Below, piece after piece: positions 22,550 to 33,002 of a stretch of 64,000 bases of DNA. Position 1 is the first letter of the stretch; each line of letters starts with the position of its first letter. This DNA is from Leuctra nigra (lineage: Eukaryota; Arthropoda; Insecta; Plecoptera; Leuctridae), in the NCBI GenBank assembly GCA_934045905.1, contig OW203768.1, positions 19,110,770 to 19,174,769 on the forward strand, read 5' to 3'. The translations under genes and the position numbers were made by a program. The notes under the pieces were generated by a model. That model searched no databases, was not told the origin of the DNA, and saw only the letters and a program-made list of their open reading frames with translations.

Positions 22550-22835
22550 GTTTGATACCTTCATTATGATTACACTTTCTTTATTCAGGAGCCTTATTGT
22601 TGTCGATGTGTTATTCGATCCGTTGGGGAATAAGGCTATATGTATCAGGGAATTACCATAATAATATGTTGGATATAGCTCATTTCCCATTATTATTGTT
22701 ATTCCAACCATAAATATATATAGTAACTTTTTACCATAAAATTAAGTCTAAATAACTTTATTAAGTTGTCAAAGGAATTTTGAAAAATGGTCACATTCAT
22801 TGGGAAAACCGTTATAATTTCCATTCTTGCATAAC
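22550..22835 (+). repeat. Direct repeat, copy B (upstream of the promoter)
   Basis: Second copy of the unit at 20960-21250, beginning gtttgataccttcattatga and ending near the shared CTTGCATAA. By eye the copies are clearly homologous but diverged, with insertions such as an extra ATATAT in this copy. No terminal inverted repeat is visible, so this could be an old segmental duplication or two insertions of one dispersed repeat. Confidence 0.88.
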
Positions 22836-22839
22836 TGCA

Positions 22840-24820
22840 TGATTTTATAAAAATAGTTTTTGTAAAAATATATTAAAATATGACTGTATAACATAAAATG
22901 AAACAACGGCTCATCCTAAATCTTTTAAAAACACCCTACAAACAGCGTAAGGAAGGATGTGTATAGGACATAGGTACGTTTACGAAAGTCTGTATACCTA
23001 TAGCTATAGAGTATAGACAATGAATCCATTGAATCTAGACTTTAAAAGACAAAGACATAATTTAACAAAATAAAAAGCAGCAACAGGGTAACAATAACAA
23101 AAAATATAAATTGAAGAATAAGGATTGAAAATATTACAGAATTTCAGTTAAAATAATGTTGATCCTATTTTTTAGTTAGGTTTCATGAAAACTTAATATG
23201 AATGTCTTACGATTTAGAAAATTGATCCAATTCTGGACTTGCAATCATTCATGGAAATCTCTGTATGGATCTATAACACTCAATGATTTTAATATCTCAT
23301 GAATTATTCGAAGTTTTGTTTCAAATTATGGTGGTGATTTCGTTGGCCATTTATTTATTACCTCTCCACCTATAAATTATAGTTACACAATCGATGTCTA
23401 GGTGTAAGCCCCTGAATATATCGCACTCTGCATCTCTAACCCATGCTACGTCCAAGCATATGAAACTTACACAATACCTACAGAGCACTGATCGTAGTCG
23501 TGAATCTGTTCATTGCAACGATGGTATCTTAGCTCACACGTATAGTCCACATGTGCATGTTCTCTTAGAGCATGGACCTAAATAATTCAACAGATAGAGC
23601 AAATAGTTCGTCCGTCTCCAGAATCGATTCGAGTATAGTTATTTAAGTTTTACCCACAAGATTTTGCCTTAAGTTTCATGGAGTTGTTCATAAACAATGC
23701 CGGGCCAAATTATTTCAATTGCTTAGTAAACTTTAGAAAATAATATGAAATAATCAACAAACAAATTAACTTCATTTAAAATAATTTTATTTGTCTTTTT
23801 GTTTTTGTGTATGTCTTGTTCACATTTTGTTTCATTTTTTATTTCATTTTTTTATTTATGAATAATAAAATAAAATGAGTAAAATATGATTCTAATATAT
23901 TTTATGAACTAGATTTATTGAATGTTTAATGTAATAAACAGTACATTATGGTTGAGAAATTCGAAAATGAAATAACTATCTATTTATAGGTAGCTATATA
24001 AATTTTTTAAAAATTGGTACGTTTGGCAGGTCAGATTTAAGTTACCTATCTAAATTCGGATTATTCGATATATTTTTGTAAAAGGAGTGATAATGGATGT
24101 TAAAGATTCATCAGGAGTCTAACCAATGCAATGTTCAATGATAACCATTAATAATCGATTGATCACAAAAAACACAAAAATATGACAAATATTTTGAATC
24201 GTGCCAACAAATTTCCTCAACAGTGAATGAAACTATATGAAATATATAATTGCTGGTGCCAAACAATAAGAAAATATCTGTTATGTTCCAGATATTGTAA
24301 CAGCTGTTATTGTTATTCCAACGCAGTGGTAAGAATAAAGTTATAAACACGCGTACTGACTAATTCCTGGTTGTGTTATCCGCGCGCGATGAAGCGTGAA
24401 CTTCAATGTTTCAATCCCCAGACAATCTCGTGGTTGCGGTTTTAGTCCATCACGGATGACCAAGTGTTCGACGCAGACGTGAGGATATTACAATGATTAT
24501 GCATTTGTTGATAAACAAAACATTACAACATGTAATCAACCGGCAACATGTTCAAGATGCAAATCTGCATCTTAGACAGAGAAATAGATCCATTGGAACA
24601 TTCATCTATACTGCGCTTCGGATGTCAAGCTTAATTTTATAACATACCACCAGAAAAAGATTCAAATTCTACCATTTGATGTTTTTCTGTAATAAATCAA
24701 AACATTGGTTTGTTACACAGTAATTATATATATATATAAATAGTATATAGTTATAGTAGTAATTTGTCGAAATAAGTTAACAATTTTTTGTTTGACTCCT
24801 AAGAAAAATATTACGGTTGG
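22840..24820. other. Upstream intergenic A+T-rich sequence
   Basis: No gene. TTATTGTTATTCCAAC near 24306 is shared with both exon-flanking direct repeats; a small GC patch with CGCGCGCGATG lies near 24380. Confidence 0.55.
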
Positions 24821-24825
24821 AATAA

Positions 24826-25020
24826 CAACATGGAAAAACGTTGTTATTTTAACTATTATGTGTTGCATTGATATGGCCCAACAATATTTTCTGGGCTAAT
24901 TCTCGTTGACCTTATTGTTGGCCCGACCATAATTATTGTTGGGCCAACCAGAAAATATTGCTGGGCATATCTAACAACACGTTGTTAAAATAACAATACT
25001 TTTCCGTGAACGTGTGTCAA
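24826..25020. mobile_element. Fold-back element (about 195 bp)
   Basis: The outer ends pair through CATGGAAAAACGTTGTTATT and AACAATACTTTTCCGTG. Inside, GGCCCAACAATATTTTCTGG pairs with CCAGAAAATATTGCTGGGC around a centre with TTGTTGGCCCGACCATAAT. Mismatches and small loops are scattered. No frame. Confidence 0.8.
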
Positions 25021-25554
25021 AATTCCAATGCATTCGGCTTCTTTTTATGCCTTAACATAATATGATCATGAGAAGATAAATGGAAATCGCAATCAGTGAT
25101 TTGAAGTGAAGCGGACCTAACTCCTGGCATCTGATAGATCGCATTGTGATAATAGATGTGTATCGCAGCCTTGCAGCTTGAGAGTGCGAGTGGTGAACCA
25201 CATCATGTTATCCGTGGCTTTGAGAGACGCAGAGGGGGTCGTGTAATGTTTTCACACAACACGATGTTAGGGGTGGCAAACTCTTATAGTTCATCCTTCA
25301 GAGCATTTGTTATATCTGTAATAGTAGAGGTGCATTTCTGATGTGTTCAAAAATGTTTATTTTACTATGCAGTGTTTTGCTGATCTCACTCGGATAAAAT
25401 TAGATAACAGCAACACCGCAAATGAAGTCTGAATTATAAACATACTGATTTCTTGAATCAGGACTCAAGATCTTATTTTGTATTGAGCCCAGTATAATTT
25501 GTAGGTTTCTATACTTAAATCATTATGAGGAATATTTCATATCTATTTTTATCT

Positions 25555-25745
25555 ACAAAAGAATACCATTGAGGGACATTTGATCTATTGTTGTCTACAA
25601 AATGAAGACAACAATGAAATAACTTTTTCTTTATAATTTATTTACTAAAGGAGTCTAAAGACAACAATACAGCTAATACAGACAACAAGACAACAATGAA
25701 ACAACTTTTTTTTTATACTTTTCTTTTTTACTAAAGTCGTCTAAA
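25555..25745 (+). repeat. Degenerate direct repeat with ACAACAATGAAA and ACTAAAG(T/G) blocks
   Basis: GACAACAATGAAATAACTTTTTC...TTTACTAAAGGAGTCTAAAG at about 25611-25662 is repeated as GACAACAATGAAACAACTTT...TTTACTAAAGTCGTCTAAAA at about 25689-25746. The unit start resembles the repeat at 30045-30295. Confidence 0.6.
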
Positions 25746-26224
25746 ACGTATCCAATAATTAAAAATAACAATAATAATTCTTTCGTTTTGAACATAATAT
25801 TACCTACTAATATTACATTGTCTCTTGCAATTTCCAAGTTACCTTTGTTTATAATTTTAATTCTTCAATTATATTTTTTGATATAGGCGACCTGCGAAAT
25901 CCCATAGTTTTGGATTTATTTTTGTTATTATAAAAAAAAGAGTTTGCTACAATATACAATGTCCCATACAAATACATTTAGCTGTAATAAATTCCAATTT
26001 TCTTTCTCATATCTGAATTTCTCAATCAACCATACGATCATGTGCCATTTAAGTAGTGAGTGTACGATTAACATATTATTGTATAAACTAACTTGACAAC
26101 TTCAACAACCCTTCACAAAGCACTGAGAATTCATTATCTCGACAAGGGGTTGATTCGTCCACCCCTAATCCCTGCTCATCTGCCGTGCGAGGGATTCGAT
26201 TCCAGGGCTGCTGACAAAGCACGT

Positions 26225-26640
26225 TGTAGCTGCAATGATGTAGCTGCATTGATGGAACTGCATTAATGTAGCTGCATTGATGTAGCTGCATTGATGTATA
26301 GCTGCATTGATGCAACTGCATTAATGTAGCTGCATTGATGTAGCTGCATTGATGGAACTGCATTAATATAGCTGCATTGATGTAGCTGCATTGATGTATA
26401 GCTGCATTGATGGAACTGCATTAATGTAGCTGCATTGATGTAGCTGCATTGATGTATAGCTGCATTGATGCAACTGCATTAATGTAGCTGCATTGATGGA
26501 GCTGCATTGATGTAGCTGCATTGTTGGAACTGTATTGATGTAGCTGCATTGATGTAGCTGCATTGATTTAGCTGCATTGATGTAGATGCATTGATGTAGC
26601 TGCATTGATGTAGATGCATTGATGTAGGTGCAGAAGAACA
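26225..26640 (+). repeat. 14-bp minisatellite with higher-order structure
   Basis: About 30 units of GATGTAGCTGCATT with variants GATGGAACTGCATT, GATGCAACTGCATT and a 16-bp GATGTATAGCTGCATT. The variants recur in the same order (TATAGCTG, then GGAAC or GCAAC with TTAATG), giving a higher-order period of several units. The minus-strand frames rich in MQLHQCSYINA are read from the repeat and are not proteins. Confidence 0.95.
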
Positions 26641-26644
26641 GTTA

Positions 26645-29275
26645 AGGCGATTTTATTGAGCCATTGCATCAAGGGTTACGATCAAGAATAAACATGACGT
26701 GCAAATGGGGACAAAACGAAATTGCATTGTCATAAGCTGGACAGTTTAGAGACAAGTCAAATGATATTCGTGGGAGTTATACAGACCATGAAGAAAATTG
26801 TGGGTCATGAGTATGATAGGTTGTTGATAGTCACACTATAGGTTAATTATCATCACAGTTGGATATCAGTTGGACAATTTATGGACACTGGTCATAACAA
26901 AATGACATGTCATAATAATGTTTCACTAAAGACATAACCAAATGAGGTACCTGTGTTGGTCAGATGATAAATGTATACTCGATTGCTGTGCATTTCAAAG
27001 ATAGAAAAGTAATATCGAAATTTAAACAACGACGAATTCTCATAACATGACAGAGCTTTTTGTCAGAGCTTTACTTTAGAACAAAATTCTTGATCATTAT
27101 TTGGGGTATACCTAAGTTATGTATATTAATTTCGATTGCTTTCCACTGCTGATGGATAAAATCTGCTAGTTTTTATGAAGATAAGAGCTTATATAAAAAA
27201 AATTGGTTGAGATACACCTATTTAATTTTGTTAAATATAATTTAAATTATAATATAAATAATCAATTTTTATATATTATCTACATAATAACTGATGGGTC
27301 AAAGATTAATAATCATTTAGGTAATTATACACAATAAAATTAATTTTGGGAATATTTTCCTAGCATGCAGGTTGCCACTGGCTTCATTGGTATATTTTAT
27401 TAACTATTAATGATGAGATTATCAATCCTTTACGATCATGAGAAAGGAGTGCCTAACCAACATCTTGTTATAATTAATAGTGCAGCTGCAAAAGTGTTAA
27501 AAGTTGATTAAATTTAACCACGTAGAAAATTCGTCTCCAGTGTACCTGAAGCTTTCCTGTAGAGCTTTCTGTAGAGCTTTCCTGTAGAGCTTTCCTGTCT
27601 AAATGTTTCTAAAGTTTCAGGGCTTCTAAGAAGACGTTTCTAATCGAAGAAACCATAACGAAACCTATGTCATATATTGTTTTCATTTAGAAATGACACA
27701 AACTATAAGGTATAGATATGACTATTGATTTAACTGTTAATAAAATAGTCAAATAACTGATATCTTAGAATTCAATTCCCATCCTTCACCAAAAGCGTCT
27801 CACTATTTAAACAAAGACTTAATCACCAAACAACCCTTCCATCAAATCAACTCTTTACGACTCCTAATCACTAAACCCATCTCTCTAAATACCAACAGAT
27901 TAGCCAAACCGCAAGTGTCGTAAAAGAAGTTCCAGTGCCACCTCTAGGCTCCCACCGCCTTGCCGATGGCGATGGCGTGTCGATAGACGTTGGTAACGAG
28001 GCGGCAGTGGATCCAATCACCGATCGTGTATCGGGGCGGCTGTGATGATGATGATGATGATGATAATATTAGATGGTATTAACAAGGCGGTGGAAGAGTG
28101 CTGCACGCAAATAGCTGGATATGTGGACGCTTCATTAGTGGATGGTATACTAGTGGACAGGGTAGGAGGGAGGAATGAGGATGGTTTTAAGTAGAATTTG
28201 ATATCAGTCATGGCAATACTATTATCACGAAAGGAGGGAAATAAAATGTACTAAAATTGGCTCCATTGGGAGTTGCAACATGAAAGTTGTAAGAGTTGAG
28301 CTTTTTCTCTTCTAAATGAACTTTCGATAGCTTTAAAGCTGTTAAAACGTGTAAAACTTTCACGTTGGTGCAGTGGAGTAATAGCAACATTTCATCAAAT
28401 AGAGTGAATCAGTAAAATTTGGTCCATCTCTACTAAGTTTTGAGTTAGTATAGCCAAAGAGCATTGTGGTCTCTTATAAGAGGGAGCTTTAAAAGCTGTG
28501 TGCTGTAATATATTTTTAACATGTTGACTTTTCATAAGAACTATCTCTTTATCGTTCAAAGTAAAAACGTTCGTTTAAAGATGACCTCTAGTACCTATAA
28601 TTACCTTTGAATCAGTAATTTTCCAATTTTGAATAAAATAAAGTACAGATTATTATAAAAGTATGAGTAGGACGTAGGACTGATTCAGTTCAAAAATTAG
28701 ATATTTCGATTTTGAATTTATTTAGATAACATTTTAACAGGATCAGTTCTCTACACAAAGTGTCTAAGTGCATCCTTATATTTAAATTAAAAACAGGTGT
28801 GTTTTATAACAGGCTATTGAAAACTTTGGCAATGAAGATGACGAGACCACTTTTGAAGTCTAACCGGAATAATTATTTTAATAATGTGCACCGGCCAAAC
28901 TCTAACAAGAGTCAAGATGCCGCCTGCAATTTATCTTCTCTCGTAGGTGAATAGAATCTTGATCGGCTTCCATTCCTCAAACAATCCTCAAATGTGAGCG
29001 TTTTTATTCTAAGTGACTGTAAAGAACGTCACGTTAAAAAAATATTTTGACTCTCCTATCTCCCCTGTCACATTGTGTCACATTATCGAAACCCTTCCCC
29101 TAAATGTACATCACAATACTATCTCTAGACATCCCCTAAAAAAATTGTTGGTCTGAAAATGTGAGAATTTGTCGGTTTTAGCAAAATTTCATGTCCTGAC
29201 ATATCAACTGACATTTTTAAATGTAAAACGTCACGTCCTTTATGTAAAGGCCCCTTAAGGCCCCTTAAGAGGCCT
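26645..29275. other. Upstream intergenic sequence
   Basis: Mostly A+T-rich and unique. A GC island at about 27900-28030 (GTGCCACCTCTAGGCTCC, GGCGATGGCGTGTCG) is followed by (GAT)n near 28044-28062. No supported gene. Confidence 0.5.
27549..27600 (+). repeat. Short tandem repeat, TAGAGCTTTCCTG units
   Basis: Three to four copies of a 13-18-bp unit (GCTTTCCTGTAGAGCTTTCTGTAG and onward). Surroundings are unique A+T-rich DNA. Confidence 0.8.
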
Positions 29276-29279
29276 AGGG

Positions 29280-29679
29280 AAGCGAACGGGAAACGCACTG
29301 TTCTAAAAAGTGATTTTCCTAAATTTTGTCTTCCGACTAAATAATTAGAAAATCAGATAGTGACCCATTACAGCCGTATAGACTAAAAGACTAAATTGTG
29401 CCACACACTGGAGTACCTACTTTATGACTTCTGGTGCGACCTCAAAGTGTTAAATACGATATTTATGGTAAAATAATCGTATTTAACATTTTGAGATGGT
29501 AAAATAATTGTATTTAACACTTTGAGGTCGTACCAGAGGTCATAAAGTACTCCAGTGTGTGGCATTATTTAGTATATTACGCTGTAATGGGTCGTTACTA
29601 TTTGATTTTTTAAAATGATTTAGTGTGAAGACAAAATTTCAAAAAACGCTCTGACTAACTTTGCGATTCCCGTTCGCTT
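29280..29679. mobile_element. 400-bp fold-back element
   Basis: Outer ends AAGCGAACGGGAAACGC and GCGATTCCCGTTCGCTT. Long inner pairing includes CCACACACTGGAGTAC with GTACTCCAGTGTGTGG, GACCTCAAAGTGTTAAATAC with its complement, and AGTGACCCATTACAGC with GCTGTAATGGGTCGTTACT. Nearly the whole element could form one hairpin. No coding frame. Confidence 0.85.
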
Positions 29680-30044
29680 TAAAGTATTATGTAGGTACTA
29701 CTTCTGAAATGTGTATTCAGTTTCCATCACTCGTGGCCAAATGAGCTACCGAGCAAGCATGCTGTTGCCTTGTCCCTGTGTATAGCTCTGTAAGTAGTCT
29801 CCAGTTCGAGCCCCGAGCAGTGCAATGTTCTCGCCGCCGCTAGTAGATGGAAGACCACACACGTCGTTTGCCTTCTCTTGAGTTGCTTTTACTCGCCGCC
29901 AGAGAGCAGCGTGTCGCACGCAATCTATTACTAACACTAGCTTGGCGATCAGGCAGGTGAATCTCTCTCTCTTCTCTTCTCTTCTTCTCTCTTTGTCTCT
30001 CGTTCGGCACCTCCACTGGCGGTGAAGAGGTGTGAGTTTTATAC

Positions 30045-30295
30045 TTTTATACAACCCATTTTATCCACAAAATGAAGACCGTGTTGATGTGATTTTTCTT
30101 TCTTTATTTTATCTACAAATGAAGACAGTAATGATGTGAAGTTTAATTTCTCATCTACTAAATGATGACCAAAATGAGTGTTTTTAAAACCTAATTTTAA
30201 TCTACAAAATGAAGACCTTAAAGAGTTAGTTTTCATACCTCATTGTATCTACAAAATTAATACCATAAAAAGTATTTATTCATCCCTTATTTTGT
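30045..30295 (+). repeat. Degenerate tandem repeat of about 58-62 bp
   Basis: TTATCCACAAAATGAAGACC, TATCTACAAATGAAGACAG, ATCTACTAAATGATGACC, ATCTACAAAATGAAGACC and TATCTACAAAATTAATACC recur every 55-62 bp. A related pair occurs near 25590-25700 (TCTACAAAATGAAGACAACA). Confidence 0.7.
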
Positions 30296-30674
30296 AATAG
30301 TGATGTTTCAATCCTCAATTTTTCCTATAAAAGAGGCTAAGCAGATGCAATTGCTTTTTTTTCTCAAAATATGAGGTCTTCTAGGAATAATAATGAATAT
30401 CTTCAGTTCTGTTGAAGTTTTGCATTTGAATAGAGATATCTATCTAGCTGTGTAAGCAAACTCTTCAAGTATTTCAAACAATGTAAACGACCGTTCTGAC
30501 GGAAATAAAGCGTATAATATTTCTCGTTTGAATGTTGATCTCTATTTCTTTCTTTGATCGAAATGGCAAAGGTTACTCATGAAATCTTTGCTAAGATTCT
30601 GCTTTTTGGAGAAATCTTATTACTACTTTAAATTAAAGATTTCCAAAGTTTGGAAACATATTGTTGAATGATGC

Positions 30675-31735
30675 CACCAGGTTGAGCTTCTTATTGAATA
30701 ATGGCTCCTCCACCACGTTGTCTTATTGAATCATGGCTCCTCCACCAAGTTGTCTTATTGAATCATGGCTCCTCCACCACGGTTTCTTATTGAATCATGG
30801 CTCCTCCACCACGTTGTCTTATTGAATCATGGCTCCTCCCCCACGTTGTCTTATTAAATCATGGCTCCTCCACAACGTTGTCTTATTAAATCATGGCTCC
30901 TCCACCACGTTGTCTTATTAAATCATGGCTCCTCCACAACGTTGTCTTATTAAATCATGGCTCCTCCACAACGTTGTCTTATTGATTCATGGCTCCTCTA
31001 CCACGTTGCCTTATTGAATCATGGCTCCTCCACCACGTTGTCTTATTGAATTACGGCCCTTCCACAACTAGATCTTCTTGTTGAATGACGGCTCCTCCCC
31101 AACTAGATCATCTTGTTGAATAACGGCTCCTCCACCACTAGATCGTCTTATTGAATCATGGCTCCTCCACCACTAGATCGTCTTGTTGAATGACGGCTCC
31201 TCCACCACCAGATCGTCTTATTGAATCATGGCTCCTCCACCACTAGATCGTCTTATTGAATCATGGCTCCTCCACCACTAGATCGTCTTGTTGAATGACG
31301 GCTCCTCCACCACTAGATCGTCTTATTGAATCATGGCTCCTCCACCACTAGATCGTCTTATTGAATCATGGCTCCTCCACCACTAGATCGTCTTGTTGAA
31401 TGACGGCTCCTCCCCAACTAGATCATCTTGTTGAATAACGGCTCCTCCACCACGTTGACTTGTTGAATTACGGCTCCTCCACCACTAAATCATCTTGTTG
31501 AATGACGGCTCCTCCACCACTTGATCGTCATGTTAAATGACGGCTCCTCCACAACTAGATCATCTTGTTGAATCATGGCTCCTCCACCACGTTGTCTTTT
31601 TTAATAATGTCTCCTCCACCACGTTGTCTAATTGATTAATGGCTCCTCCAACACGTTGTCTTGTTGAATGACGGCTCCTCCACAACTAGATCTTATTGTT
31701 GAATTACGGCTCCTCCACAGCAAGATCGTGATTAC
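30675..31735 (+). repeat. 1-kb minisatellite of 32-bp and 35-bp units
   Basis: About 30 units share TTATTGAATCATGGCTCCTC followed by CACCAC. Up to about 31055 the linker is GTTGTC (32-bp unit); later it is mostly TAGATCGTC (35-bp unit) with TTGTTGAATGACGGCTCC variants; the last units mix both. The block change shows separate expansion of two unit types. Confidence 0.95.
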
Positions 31736-32284
31736 TAAAACATCTTATTACGCTGTCGAGGGACGATGAATTATTAATAAGGTATTTACACTTCACGTCG
31801 TTTTGGTGTAATCTATTAGATGTCCTACGTCTTGAAAACCGACGCTATAAACTTTCCATCAACTAATGGCAGTGATTTTTCACTGCAGCGAAGGAAGTCA
31901 TCGAAGTAAACTCAAAGCAATTGAACTTTTTTGATGTTTCTGTTTGTTCTTTCAGGTTTATGTATTGGCTCTCGCTTTGTGTTTATGAACTTTTGTAATC
32001 AAACGTAAAAGCTCGTTTGTGCACTTTGTTTTCTGTTTCAGGTATGTCCCAATATTTACAAGCCAACCCTTTTGCTTATTCTCTTATTTCTCTGTTAATT
32101 CTTTTTACACAGTTATGCATTAAATATTTTGTTTGTGTAAGTCTCCTTTAATCTATAAAAATATTACTCGACTGTTTGTTTTAAATCACTATTTTTTTAT
32201 TTTGAAAAATCTTGCATATACGAAACTTTACTTCCAAAAACCATGTACAGTGGAGGTTGAGGTTGGGGCAACTGTGGGCCGGCA

Positions 32285-32321
32285 CATGGTCTTCAGTTGA
32301 TGTTATTACATGAAGACCATG
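32285..32321. repeat. Perfect 11-bp palindromic stem with 15-base loop
   Basis: CATGGTCTTCA (32285-32295) pairs with TGAAGACCATG (32311-32321). Just outside lie TGGAGGT (near 32251) and GCACCTCCA (near 32322), which extend the symmetry loosely. Confidence 0.7.
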
Positions 32322-32770
32322 GCACCTCCAATACTCTGAGAAGTTGAAACTGAGTAGCATGTCTGTAAATGTTGGTAAAATTGATTTTTCACATCTTCAT
32401 TTCTTATTAAAGACTTTCCAAATACACACGTCACCGCCAAATTCCTTCAAAATGACATGAAGAGAGAACCGAAAAAGAATGTATACCTAGTTGATTCGTC
32501 CAAAATGTATCAATTGTTAAAATATTAGTGTTTTTTGTTGGTTAACAATAATTCACTTTTAGGTATCCTCGTCTGATACTACATAATACATTTTATATAA
32601 ATATTTAATTTTCCGGATACAAAATGCAAACTTTTAAGTATTTCTCTTATAAAATATCCACTATTCCTGAATCCACTTCGAGTTCCATTCAACCCAGTTT
32701 AATTTTTCATTTAATCATCCAAAACCTCATATTTACTTGATTATCGTTAGCTCTGACAAATTTTAAGCTC

Positions 32771-32999
32771 TGTACATCAGAGCTAGAAGGCCGCAAGTCC
32801 ATTTTCTTGATGTTGCATTGCCCACTTTTGGAATGATGTAATCAATCTCTTTTATCAATTGCCTTTTTTACTGATGTCAACAAATTTATGATGAAGTATT
32901 ATCTGACGTAAATACTCATGTCATTGGTTGAAGGCGCAGAATATCTAGTTTTTGAATTCCATTTCCACGGACTTCCGGCCTTCTACCTGTGAGGTACCG
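32771..32999. mobile_element. Fold-back element family C, copy 3
   Basis: Left end GTACATCAGAGCTAGAAGGC and right end GCCTTCTACCTGTGAGGTAC are inverted repeats. The interior shares CCCACTTTTGGAATGATGTA with copy 2 and GGACTTCCGGCC with copies 4 and 5. Confidence 0.78.
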
Positions 33000-33002
33000 A
33001 TC

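Noticed and set aside
26088..26605. Minus-strand frames rich in MQLHQCSYINA repeats
   Set aside because: They are read directly from the 14-bp minisatellite; the unit does not interrupt one frame, so length is not evidence of a protein.
30675..31735. Repeat array resembling a CRISPR
   Set aside because: Units are contiguous with no unique spacers, and the setting is eukaryotic; it is a minisatellite.
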